Assembly: GCA_965222175.1 (NCBI GenBank)
Contig: OZ244938.1
Span: forward strand, 1,984,001 to 2,048,000
Length of the DNA: 64,000 nucleotides
Reading direction: 5' to 3'
Origin: NORP240 sp965222175
GTDB lineage: Bacteria; Pseudomonadota; Gammaproteobacteria; Pseudomonadales; Pseudohongiellaceae
Shown piece by piece: positions 53,767-60,896 of the stretch (positions are counted from its first letter, which is position 1; each line of letters starts with the position of its first letter). A program made the translations under genes and the position numbers. The notes under the pieces were generated by a model. The model did no database searches and was not told the origin of the DNA. It was given only the letters and a program-made list of their open reading frames with translations.

Positions 53767-54845
53767 CCTTTGCGAGCCAATACTTTGAAGCCATGACTTT
53801 TAACCAGCTCGTCCTTTTTAGCTGAATCTAGATCTGCCTCAATCATTTCTCGTACCAATTCTTCGAAACTAATTTTGGGCGCCCAACCCAGAGCAACTCT
53901 CGCTTTACTTGCATCACCAAGCAGGGAGTCAACTTCCGTAGGACGAAAGTAACTTTGATCTACTGCGACTATTTGTCGCCCGTTTTGATCAATTCCGACT
54001 TCGCCAATTCCATCACCTTGCCAGCTTATTTCGAAATCCAAATATTTTGCGGCCAGACTAACAAACTCTCTCACACTGTGCTGAACCCCGGATGCAATCA
54101 CATAATCTTCTGGCTTATCCTGCTGCAACATCAACCACTGCATTTCTATATAATCCTTCGCGTGCCCCCAATCTCTTTTGGCATTGAGATTTCCTAAATA
54201 CAGACAATCCTGCATTCCAAGTTTAATTCGAGCCAATGCCCTTGTGATTTTTCGCGTTACAAATGTTTCGCCGCGTCTCGGACTTTCATGATTGAACAAA
54301 ATCCCATTGCATGCATACATACCGTATGCCTCACGGTAATTCACAGTTATCCAGTAAGCATAGAGTTTCGCGATACTATATGGTGAGCGCGGGTAAAATG
54401 GTGTGTTTTCATTCTGCGGGGACTCACGAACTAGTCCGTAAAGCTCTGAAGTCGAAGCTTGATAAAATCTCACCCTGTCTTCCAGACCCAAAATGCGCAC
54501 TGCCTCAAGAATGCGCAAAGTTCCAAGCGCATCTGAATTAGCCGTGTATTCGGGTTGTTCGAAACTCACACCCACATGACTCTGAGCAGCAAGGTTATAA
54601 ATTTCATCGGGCTGCACTTGTTGCATAACATGAATAAGGCTCGAAGAGTCGGTCATATCACCGTGATGCAGAATCAGACTTCGATTGGGCTCGTGTGCGT
54701 CTTGATAGAGATGATCAATACGATCTGTATTGAATAACGAACTACGCCGTTTTACGCCATGGACTTCATATCCCTTGCCGATAAGAAGTTCTGCCAGATA
54801 TGCACCATCTTGCCCGGTTATGCCTGTGATAAGAGCTTTCTTCAT
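53763..54845 (-). CDS. gmd: GDP-mannose 4,6-dehydratase
   Basis: The product is 360 residues and canonical. NADP site ITGITGQDGAYLAELL (about 6-21), active-site ASTSELYG (130-137) and Tyr156-xxx-Lys160 in SPYSIAKLYAYW, plus FNHESPRRGETFVTRKI. It makes GDP-4-keto-6-deoxymannose, precursor of GDP-fucose, GDP-rhamnose or GDP-perosamine. The GDP-fucose synthase that should follow is only a stump, so another enzyme must use the intermediate, or the route is idle. Confidence 0.95.
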   Translation of the reverse strand: MKKALITGITGQDGAYLAELLIGKGYEVHGVKRRSSLFNTDRIDHLYQDAHEPNRSLILHHGDMTDSSSLIHVMQQVQPDEIYNLAAQSHVGVSFEQPEYTANSDALGTLRILEAVRILGLEDRVRFYQASTSELYGLVRESPQNENTPFYPRSPYSIAKLYAYWITVNYREAYGMYACNGILFNHESPRRGETFVTRKITRALARIKLGMQDCLYLGNLNAKRDWGHAKDYIEMQWLMLQQDKPEDYVIASGVQHSVREFVSLAAKYLDFEISWQGDGIGEVGIDQNGRQIVAVDQSYFRPTEVDSLLGDASKARVALGWAPKISFEELVREMIEADLDSAKKDELVKSHGFKVLARKG

Positions 54846-55007
54846 CGTGTTGATTAACTTTGTTCCTTGATAGTGGTATTAGACGCTGTTTTTTTCTAGA
54901 TGCAGCAAGCCTTTACTAACTTTTACACAATTACTCCAACACTCTGGAGTTAGCGTCATTAACTATCTATGAGTGTTCTCGTGTGAGTTTACACCGGATC
55001 TGGAGCC

Positions 55008-55322
55008 TTACTGAGCCTCACGCCGCAACTCCTCGATCTCCTGCTTGAGCTGCTCGTATTCCTGCATTTTTCTGCGCAAAAACCGCAGCGTAACCTTCGC
55101 TTTTCCCTCAATTCCCGCCGGCGTTAGAAGGTACAGATAACCGGATTTACTGGGATTCTGGCGGAAATTATTGGCTTTCACCCAACCCTTATCCACAAGG
55201 GCTTTCAGGCAATAGTTGAGCTTACCCAGACTGATGCCCATTGAATGGGCTAATTCCCGTTGGGATTGACTTGGATTTTCCTCAATGGCTTTGAGGAGCC
55301 GATAGGTTATATCGTCTTTCAT
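55008..55322 (-). CDS. MarR family EPS-associated transcriptional regulator
   Basis: The product is 104 residues. A winged helix-turn-helix spans about 5-75 (QSQRELAHSMGISLGKLNYC recognition region, then DKGWVKANNF). A C-terminal coiled-coil rich in Glu/Lys follows. This small architecture matches the EPS-associated MarR group often found with rfaH-like genes at the head of EPS loci. It is 37 bp downstream of rfaH. It may bind the palindrome at 56089-56107; this is inference. Confidence 0.88.
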   Translation of the reverse strand: MKDDITYRLLKAIEENPSQSQRELAHSMGISLGKLNYCLKALVDKGWVKANNFRQNPSKSGYLYLLTPAGIEGKAKVTLRFLRRKMQEYEQLKQEIEELRREAQ

Positions 55323-55359
55323 TTAAGGCTCTGAATTAATTGAATGTACCTGAATCAGG

Positions 55360-55929
55360 TTAGTGGGGCAGGGCAAGGTCCTGTTCATCCAGCACGGCTC
55401 GGGTTTGCTTCCCGATGATGTTTAACAGAACAGCAACACGTTCATTGCTGCGCGCGGCTTCAAACAGGCAGCGGTAACCAGCGAACGGACCGGCCTCGAT
55501 TTCTACCTCGTCTCCTGGTTTCCAGCGTGGCTTGCTGACCTCTTGTAATCCCTGCGCATTTTCATTTTCGCGCAGCGTGGAAATCAGACTTGCTGGTACG
55601 GATCGCGGGCGCCCATTAAAGCGGACCAGGTTGATGACCCCCCGGGTTGACCGAATTGGTCCCCAATCGTCTCTATCTACATCGAAGCGGACGAAAAGGT
55701 AGCGGGGAAAGTAGGGCTGGACCTCTTGGACTATCTGACCCTGCTTGCGTTTGCGCACTGCATGACGGGGCAGGAATACCTCAAAGTGCTGATTTGTGAG
55801 ATGAAATTCGGCAATATTCTCCTGACGTGGCTTGGTATGAATCACAAACCAACTCGCCCCGGTAACGTCACTGAGTTGCTCTGATGACGTGAAATTCGAT
55901 AACTTGTTTTGGTTTTTTATTTCAGACAC
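55360..55929 (-). CDS. rfaH: RfaH-type transcription antiterminator (NusG paralog)
   Basis: The product is 189 residues. After about 25 variable residues comes a NusG N-terminal domain (SWFVIHTKPRQENIAEFHL, then YFPRYLFVRFDV). A C-terminal KOW domain follows (KPGDEVEIEAGPFAGYRCLF). RfaH is recruited to RNA polymerase by the ops element, suppresses Rho termination and helps translation of long operons. Here it is the first gene of the 39-kb minus-strand EPS run and has a perfect ops in its own leader, implying autoregulation and control of all downstream genes. Confidence 0.93.
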   Translation of the reverse strand: MSEIKNQNKLSNFTSSEQLSDVTGASWFVIHTKPRQENIAEFHLTNQHFEVFLPRHAVRKRKQGQIVQEVQPYFPRYLFVRFDVDRDDWGPIRSTRGVINLVRFNGRPRSVPASLISTLRENENAQGLQEVSKPRWKPGDEVEIEAGPFAGYRCLFEAARSNERVAVLLNIIGKQTRAVLDEQDLALPH

Positions 55930-55989
55930 TTAAGATCTTTTCTTCTTGCTGCTTTTAGGAAATCAATTGGTTGATTGTGAACCTTGAGA

Positions 55990-56001
55990 CACGCTACCGC
56001 C
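55990..56001 (-). promoter_or_regulatory. ops element (RfaH recruitment site)
   Basis: The minus strand reads GGCGGTAGCGTG, an exact match to the E. coli ops core GGCGGTAGCGT plus one base. It lies about 60 bases after the predicted transcript start and 61 bases before the rfaH start codon, a usual leader position. Confidence 0.9.
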
Positions 56002-56066
56002 ATCATCCTCGCTAACAATTATGCGAATAACAGGATGGTCTGCCGGTAATTTCCCAAGAGAAATCG

Positions 56067-56096
56067 ATTGTACGCTCCCATCCATGTTATGTTCAA
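56067..56096 (-). promoter_or_regulatory. sigma-70-like promoter of the rfaH/EPS operon
   Basis: On the minus strand a -35 TTGAAC (56091-56096) and a -10 TACAAT (56067-56072) are separated by 18 bases, predicting a start near 56060. The match is moderate. Position is right for the ops-bearing leader. Confidence 0.5.
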
Positions 56097-56107
56097 GGAT
56101 TGAACAT
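56089..56107. promoter_or_regulatory. perfect 8-bp dyad overlapping the -35 box (candidate operator)
   Basis: ATGTTCAA-GGA-TTGAACAT. One arm covers the predicted -35 of the rfaH promoter, so a bound dimer would repress it. The MarR-type protein encoded two genes downstream is the obvious candidate ligand, but this is untested. Confidence 0.5.
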
Positions 56108-56255
56108 ACTTTCCGGACGAATCAGGAAGTGACTGCAAAATGGTCACTTTCCCGTCTTGCAAGGCAGTTAAACACCAGCGAATATGCAGTAATCGGGGAA
56201 GTAATAACGGACTCGCCAATTTAAGGTTAAGGTTAAAGCAAAGGAACAGCGCTCG

Positions 56256-57596
56256 ATGAAAATAACGATCTTTGGCACTGGCTATGTTGGTCTGGTAACT
56301 GGTGCCTGCCTCGCCGATGTTGGCCATCATGTGCTTTGCATGGATGTCGACAGCACAAAAATAGAAAAACTGCGGAAGGGCCAGATCCCTATTTATGAAC
56401 CTGGCCTTGAAGAAATCGTCATCCGTAATACTCACTCCGGCAACCTTGTGTTTACAAGTGACGTCGAAGAAGCCGTCGCCTACAGTGACCTGCAGTTCAT
56501 TGCCGTGGGCACCCCGCCCGAGGAAGATGGCTCGGCGGACCTTCAGCACGTGTTGGCTGTCGCCGCCAGTATTGGTAAACACATGGACAATGCCAAGACC
56601 GTCGTGACCAAGTCCACGGTCCCCGTAGGCACTTCTGACAAGGTCTGGGAGGCTGTCCAGAACGCGTTGACTGTACGCGGCGCGAACCTGGAGGTTGCAG
56701 TCGCTGCCAACCCCGAATTCCTGAAGGAGGGTGCGGCCGTCGCGGACTTTATGAAACCAGACCGTATCATCGTCGGCACCGACTCTGAACAGGCTAAAGC
56801 ACTGCTCAGGGAACTTTATGCCCCTTTCAATCGCAACCACGACCGTATGATCTATATGGATATCCGCTCGGCTGAGCTGACCAAGTACGCCGCCAATGCG
56901 ATGCTGGCCACCAAGATCAGCTTTATCAATGAAGTGGCGAACCTCGCTGAGAAAGTTGGCGCCGATATTGAGCAGGTACGGCAGGGCATCGGCTCCGACC
57001 AGCGCATTGGCTACCAGTTCATCTACCCGGGTGCGGGCTACGGCGGCTCCTGCTTTCCCAAAGATGTCCGTGCTCTTGCCAAAACGGCACAGGCAACGGG
57101 TTACCAGATGCGTATTCTCGAAGCTGTAGAAGCTGCTAATGAATTTCAAAAAGGCAAGCTGTACACGCTTATCAATGAGCACTTTAAAGGCAGCTTATCA
57201 GGGTTAACTTTCGCCATATGGGGCCTGGCCTTCAAGCCCAGGACCGACGATATGCGCGAGGCACCTAGCCGCACCCTGATCGAAGCACTGTGGAATGCCG
57301 GCGCCCGGGTACAGGCCTATGACCCGAAAGCCATGGATGAAGCCCGGCGGATTTACGGGGATAACAACGAACTCACACTAGTAGACAACAGGGATGCTGC
57401 GCTAGCCGGCGCGGATGCACTGGTAATTTGCACGGAATGGCAGCATTTCCGGGCTCCGGACTTCGACCTGATCCGCGCTTCGCTGAACAGCCCGCTTATC
57501 TTCGACGGCCGAAATCTCTACGAACCGGATAAGCTGGCCGATTTGGGCTTTACCTACTACGCTATCGGGCGAGGTGCTTCAGTCGCCAGGCAATAG
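56256..57596 (+). CDS. ugd: UDP-glucose 6-dehydrogenase
   Basis: The product is 446 residues and full length. NAD site ITIFGTGYVGLVTGACLADVG, central KSTVPVGTSDK and NPEFLKEGAAV, and the catalytic cysteine in YGGSCFPKD (Cys266). It oxidises UDP-glucose to UDP-glucuronate, giving the acidic sugar for the polymer and the probable substrate class for the amidotransferases. It is divergent from rfaH; their shared 326-bp gap holds the ops, promoter and dyad. Confidence 0.96.
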   Translation: MKITIFGTGYVGLVTGACLADVGHHVLCMDVDSTKIEKLRKGQIPIYEPGLEEIVIRNTHSGNLVFTSDVEEAVAYSDLQFIAVGTPPEEDGSADLQHVLAVAASIGKHMDNAKTVVTKSTVPVGTSDKVWEAVQNALTVRGANLEVAVAANPEFLKEGAAVADFMKPDRIIVGTDSEQAKALLRELYAPFNRNHDRMIYMDIRSAELTKYAANAMLATKISFINEVANLAEKVGADIEQVRQGIGSDQRIGYQFIYPGAGYGGSCFPKDVRALAKTAQATGYQMRILEAVEAANEFQKGKLYTLINEHFKGSLSGLTFAIWGLAFKPRTDDMREAPSRTLIEALWNAGARVQAYDPKAMDEARRIYGDNNELTLVDNRDAALAGADALVICTEWQHFRAPDFDLIRASLNSPLIFDGRNLYEPDKLADLGFTYYAIGRGASVARQ

Positions 57597-57624
57597 GCGA
57601 CCCTGGCAGACTGCTCCACCTTCT

Positions 57625-58431
57625 TCACTCCAATAAATTACTCGCATATTTCTTGTTCGGGGGAGGGCTATCAGGTGAAAGAGGGGATGCGGGAACTCCC
57701 TCCAACTTGCGCCCCCCGAAGTGTCGCCGTCTGCGCGCATAGTCGCGCAATGCCCGGTCCAATTCACGTGCATCAAAATCCGGCCAGTAACAATCGCTGA
57801 AGTAGAACTCCGTGTAAGCAAAATGCCACAGTAAAAAGTTGCTCAGGCGAATCTCGCCACCGGTGCGAATGCACAAATCCGGGTCGGGGAATTCCGCCAG
57901 CGCCATGTTTGCGTGCAGCCTCGATTCGTCAATGTCCTCCAGGCGTAACGAACCCTGTTCGACCTCATGCGCAATTTTTTGCGCAGCCTGGACAATATCC
58001 CAGCGCCCCCCGTAGTCCGCTGCAACAATCACGGTAGTGCCGGTATTGCTGTGGGTGAGGGTCTCGGCCCGTTTCATCCTTGCCTGCAGACGCGTGGAGA
58101 AGCCGCTGCGATTACCGACGATCCGGATCCTGACATTGGCTTCGTCCAGTTTCTGGACCTCTTTGCGTTTAAGTACGGTAACGAATAACGCCATCAGGCT
58201 GAAGACTTCACGAGTCGGCCGGGACCAGTTCTCAGTACTGAAAGCGAAGAGGGTGAGGCAGGGCACTTTGCGCTGTACGCAGGCGTTGATGATCCGCTTT
58301 GCGGTTCGCGCACCTTGCAGATGCCCATCCCTGGAGGAGAGATTCCGAGCTCTGGCCCAGCGGTTATTGCCATCCATGATAATGGCGATATGGTCAGGGA
58401 GTTTGACCTCAGATCCAGGACGCATAATCAT
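57625..58431 (-). CDS. polyprenyl diphosphate synthase (UppS-like, probably EPS-associated paralog)
   Basis: The product is 268 residues. Cis-prenyltransferase motifs: HIAIIMDGNNRWARARN (Asp20 catalytic), LTLFAFSTENWSRP, and the C-terminal IRTGGEIRLSNFLLWHFAYTE. These enzymes make undecaprenyl diphosphate, the lipid carrier for repeat units. It is not next to the usual frr-dxr-cdsA genes and carries a Pro/Ser-rich C-terminal extension of about 20 residues, so it may be a second, EPS-dedicated copy. ATG 58425 is an alternative start. It converges with ugd. Confidence 0.88.
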   Translation of the reverse strand: MIMRPGSEVKLPDHIAIIMDGNNRWARARNLSSRDGHLQGARTAKRIINACVQRKVPCLTLFAFSTENWSRPTREVFSLMALFVTVLKRKEVQKLDEANVRIRIVGNRSGFSTRLQARMKRAETLTHSNTGTTVIVAADYGGRWDIVQAAQKIAHEVEQGSLRLEDIDESRLHANMALAEFPDPDLCIRTGGEIRLSNFLLWHFAYTEFYFSDCYWPDFDARELDRALRDYARRRRHFGGRKLEGVPASPLSPDSPPPNKKYASNLLE

Positions 58432-58681
58432 CCGTGATTCATCTGTTAGTTGACCATCGACTTCATGCTATTGCGGGGCCGGCACCCAATCACCCCGGCC
58501 CAATCCCCCTGGTAAGTCGCGCAGTGAATAGCGGGAGTTGCTCAGGCTATCAGCCTTTACTGGCGGCTCCACGCGCTACGGACATTCTGACACACCACGA
58601 TAGTGGGGGCAAAACGGTGCGCGCGCAACCGGAGGTCAGCTTGTGCCGGGAATCAATCAGGCGTGAAGAGGAAGAGCCGCA

Positions 58682-59791
58682 TCAGCTGTTGTACAGGGGG
58701 CCAGCCTTTGGTTGGTCTTTTGATTGGTCTTTTGGTTGGTCTTTCAGTTGACCTTCTGCCTGGAATTTGGCAAGTCGCTGCCCTGAAAAGAAGTAAAGCA
58801 GAAATACAGCCAGGAACGCGAGGAAAAGCAGCGACTCGCTGATTTCGTAGAAATAGCCGATTACCCCAACGCTGGCAAAAAGCACCGATGCCGTTAACAG
58901 CATCAGCACCACCTGGGCAACGGAGAAGCCGCGGGACAGCAGATGATGGTGCAAATGGTCATTGCCCGCCGCAAAAGGGGAGCGGCCCTGCATCGGGCGC
59001 CGGAACAGCAGGGTGACGGTATCAATCAGCGGGATGGCCACGAACCACAAGGCATGAACCGGCGCAAACAGGGCTTCACTGCCCTGTGAATATTCGATAA
59101 GCAGCCAGGCGATAATAAACCCTAACATCGTGCTGCCGGCGTCACCCAGAAAGACCAGCGCTTTTTTATTCCAGGGCCTTCTGAAGTTCATGCTCAGAAA
59201 GGCCAGGATGGAACAGATAATCAAAGACACGAAAGTCACTAAGAGAAAGGCATCGCCGGCCCAGGCCAGAACAGTCACGCTGCCAAGGGCAACCACCACC
59301 AATCCGCGGGAAAGACCGTCTATGCCATCACACATATTGATGGCATTGATGACGCCGAGTGTTGCGAATAGGGTTAGCGGTATCGCCAACCAGCCGGTTT
59401 CAATGTCACCGAAGTAGAGAAGATTGCCCATCGAACGCAATTGAATGTCTGCACCAACCGCCATCAACAGCGCAATCAGCACATGACCAATTATTCTTAC
59501 AGAAGGTTTTAACTCGTTGAGGTCATCGATTGTGCCAATGAACAAGACAAGGGCAGACAGCGTGAGCAGGGGGGCAAATTCAGCAAGCACCGGGGGGAAA
59601 ATCAGGCTGATCAGCAGCAGGCCGGTAAAAATACCCAGGCCACCGGACAGCGGCGTGGCAGATAAATGGGTCTTGCGCCCACCGGGAAAGTCCAGAAGCC
59701 CGATATTGCCGGCCACCGCGCGCAGGGCGAACAGTGCTGTCAAGGTAATCACGAAACAAGCGATCAGGTAAGGCGTGGTCACAGTCGACAT
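58682..59791 (-). CDS. WecA-like undecaprenyl-phosphate sugar-1-phosphate transferase
   Basis: The product is 369 residues with about 11 transmembrane helices. Family motifs: IGTIDDLNELKP (Asp89-Asp90), NAINMCDGIDGLS (149-161), VFLGDAGS (213-220) and the cytosolic HLHHHLL (279-285). It starts repeat-unit assembly by moving a HexNAc-1-phosphate (GlcNAc is likely, not proven) from UDP-sugar to the polyprenyl carrier. The C-terminus has a KDQPKDQSKDQPK tail from a 12-bp repeat. It is in line with, and 250 bp upstream of, the UppS-like gene. Confidence 0.9.
   Translation of the reverse strand: MSTVTTPYLIACFVITLTALFALRAVAGNIGLLDFPGGRKTHLSATPLSGGLGIFTGLLLISLIFPPVLAEFAPLLTLSALVLFIGTIDDLNELKPSVRIIGHVLIALLMAVGADIQLRSMGNLLYFGDIETGWLAIPLTLFATLGVINAINMCDGIDGLSRGLVVVALGSVTVLAWAGDAFLLVTFVSLIICSILAFLSMNFRRPWNKKALVFLGDAGSTMLGFIIAWLLIEYSQGSEALFAPVHALWFVAIPLIDTVTLLFRRPMQGRSPFAAGNDHLHHHLLSRGFSVAQVVLMLLTASVLFASVGVIGYFYEISESLLFLAFLAVFLLYFFSGQRLAKFQAEGQLKDQPKDQSKDQPKAGPLYNS
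58712..58747. repeat. 12-bp tandem repeat encoding the KDQ(P/S) tail of the WecA-like protein
   Basis: Three near-identical 12-base units (ttggtctttYRR on the plus strand) encode four-residue KDQP-type blocks on the minus strand. The period preserves frame, so tail length can vary. Confidence 0.75.
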
Positions 59792-60896
59792 TTATCGGTT
59801 TGCTCCGGTTACGTTTAACCCTGGCTCTGCATTCCCCGAACGAGCCGCTGTCCAGATTGTTGCGGGCCGCGTCGAGTCTTCTGTGTCGCGATCTTCAACT
59901 ATTCCCGGCAGGCGATGGCCCGGTTCGGGTTTAGTGATCATGGCCTCCACCTGCCGATCCGGGGAGGAGTAGGAGACAGTCTTAATGACAGTCATTCCCG
60001 GCTGTTTTGTTGCAATGTTTGTTAAGCAATATTTAAGCCACGTGATTCAGATCCAGAAAATTGACGGGCTTTCAACACCTTGGGCCGGCTCTCCAAAACC
60101 TGAAACCGGCAACTGTAAAAAATATTGACATAATGCAGTGACGAGGGGCCTGGGTTGGAAAATTTCCCAACAGTCAGTTAAGCACTGGGTATTGATGTCA
60201 GGGACCGATATTGTTCCTTGAAGTTAAAGCAGTCCGGCTGCCTGGTACCTTGGCTGCTTAGTCTCTTGTCAGTCCCATGCGAAGTTCGAAGGAGAATTGG
60301 TGCCTTGTTCAGGTGCCCTTTTTAATCGGTGCCCTGTTGAGGTGCCCCATAGAGGAGTCCCGCTACAAAGGGTTCTGATATAAAAAGTCCTTATACCAGA
60401 GTCCCGACATAAAGACTCCTGATATAGCCCTGACTTATTCAATGCCGCCCACCGACTCTATTAATTCATTTTCTGGTTCTACTTTTTCCTTGTACTTGTC
60501 TTCGTCTTCCTGCCCGTGTTTGCGCCGCGGTCATTGCCGTTAAGCGATAATTATTTTCACATTCTCAACCGCAATTACTTTGTCAGGAGAGGGCGGTAAC
60601 CGGCTAATTTAAGGTGCTTTTCTATGCGGTATTCAGCGCCGCTATAACGCCATGTTAAACGTCCTTTCACGCCGGCGACCTGCGTGTTGCCCGGCATTCC
60701 AGCTTGCTGATTCGACCACGAGTCTGGCGGGCAGTCAACCAGAAACGGCATCAGGCCGGCAGAATCAGGCCGGCAGAAACAGCCGTTAACAGGAAGCCCC
60801 CGCAAGCCACCCACCTTAACAGCTTTTCCAACTCCGCGGGGTTGGGGTAGTATCCGCCTGTATAAACAAAAGAGACCGCCCCGCCGGAGAGAGGCC
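59792..60896. other. 1.1-kb gene-poor intergenic region
   Basis: I see no convincing gene. The stretch next to 59791 must carry the promoter of the WecA-like gene, but no clear -35/-10 pair stands out. Three ggtgccc heptamers (about 60312-60347) precede a pair of direct repeats. Just before 60897 the sequence GGAGAGAGG (60886-60894) is the ribosome-binding site of the quinoprotein gene. A 165-codon minus-strand frame (60575-61072) overlaps that gene's leader and looks spurious. Confidence 0.4.
60355..60426. repeat. 28-bp imperfect direct repeat pair
   Basis: Copies at 60355-60382 and 60399-60426 share gagtcccg, then taaag/acaaag, then ctgatata. A related segment (aaagtccttatacca) lies between them. 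Function unknown; two copies with a 16-bp spacer do not make a CRISPR array. Confidence 0.55.

Noticed and set aside
56019..57182. 387-codon minus-strand frame over ugd
   Set aside because: Antisense to a complete UDP-glucose dehydrogenase; it would also run through the rfaH promoter.
60355..60426. Possible CRISPR
   Set aside because: Only two imperfect repeats with a single 16-bp spacer and no cas genes.
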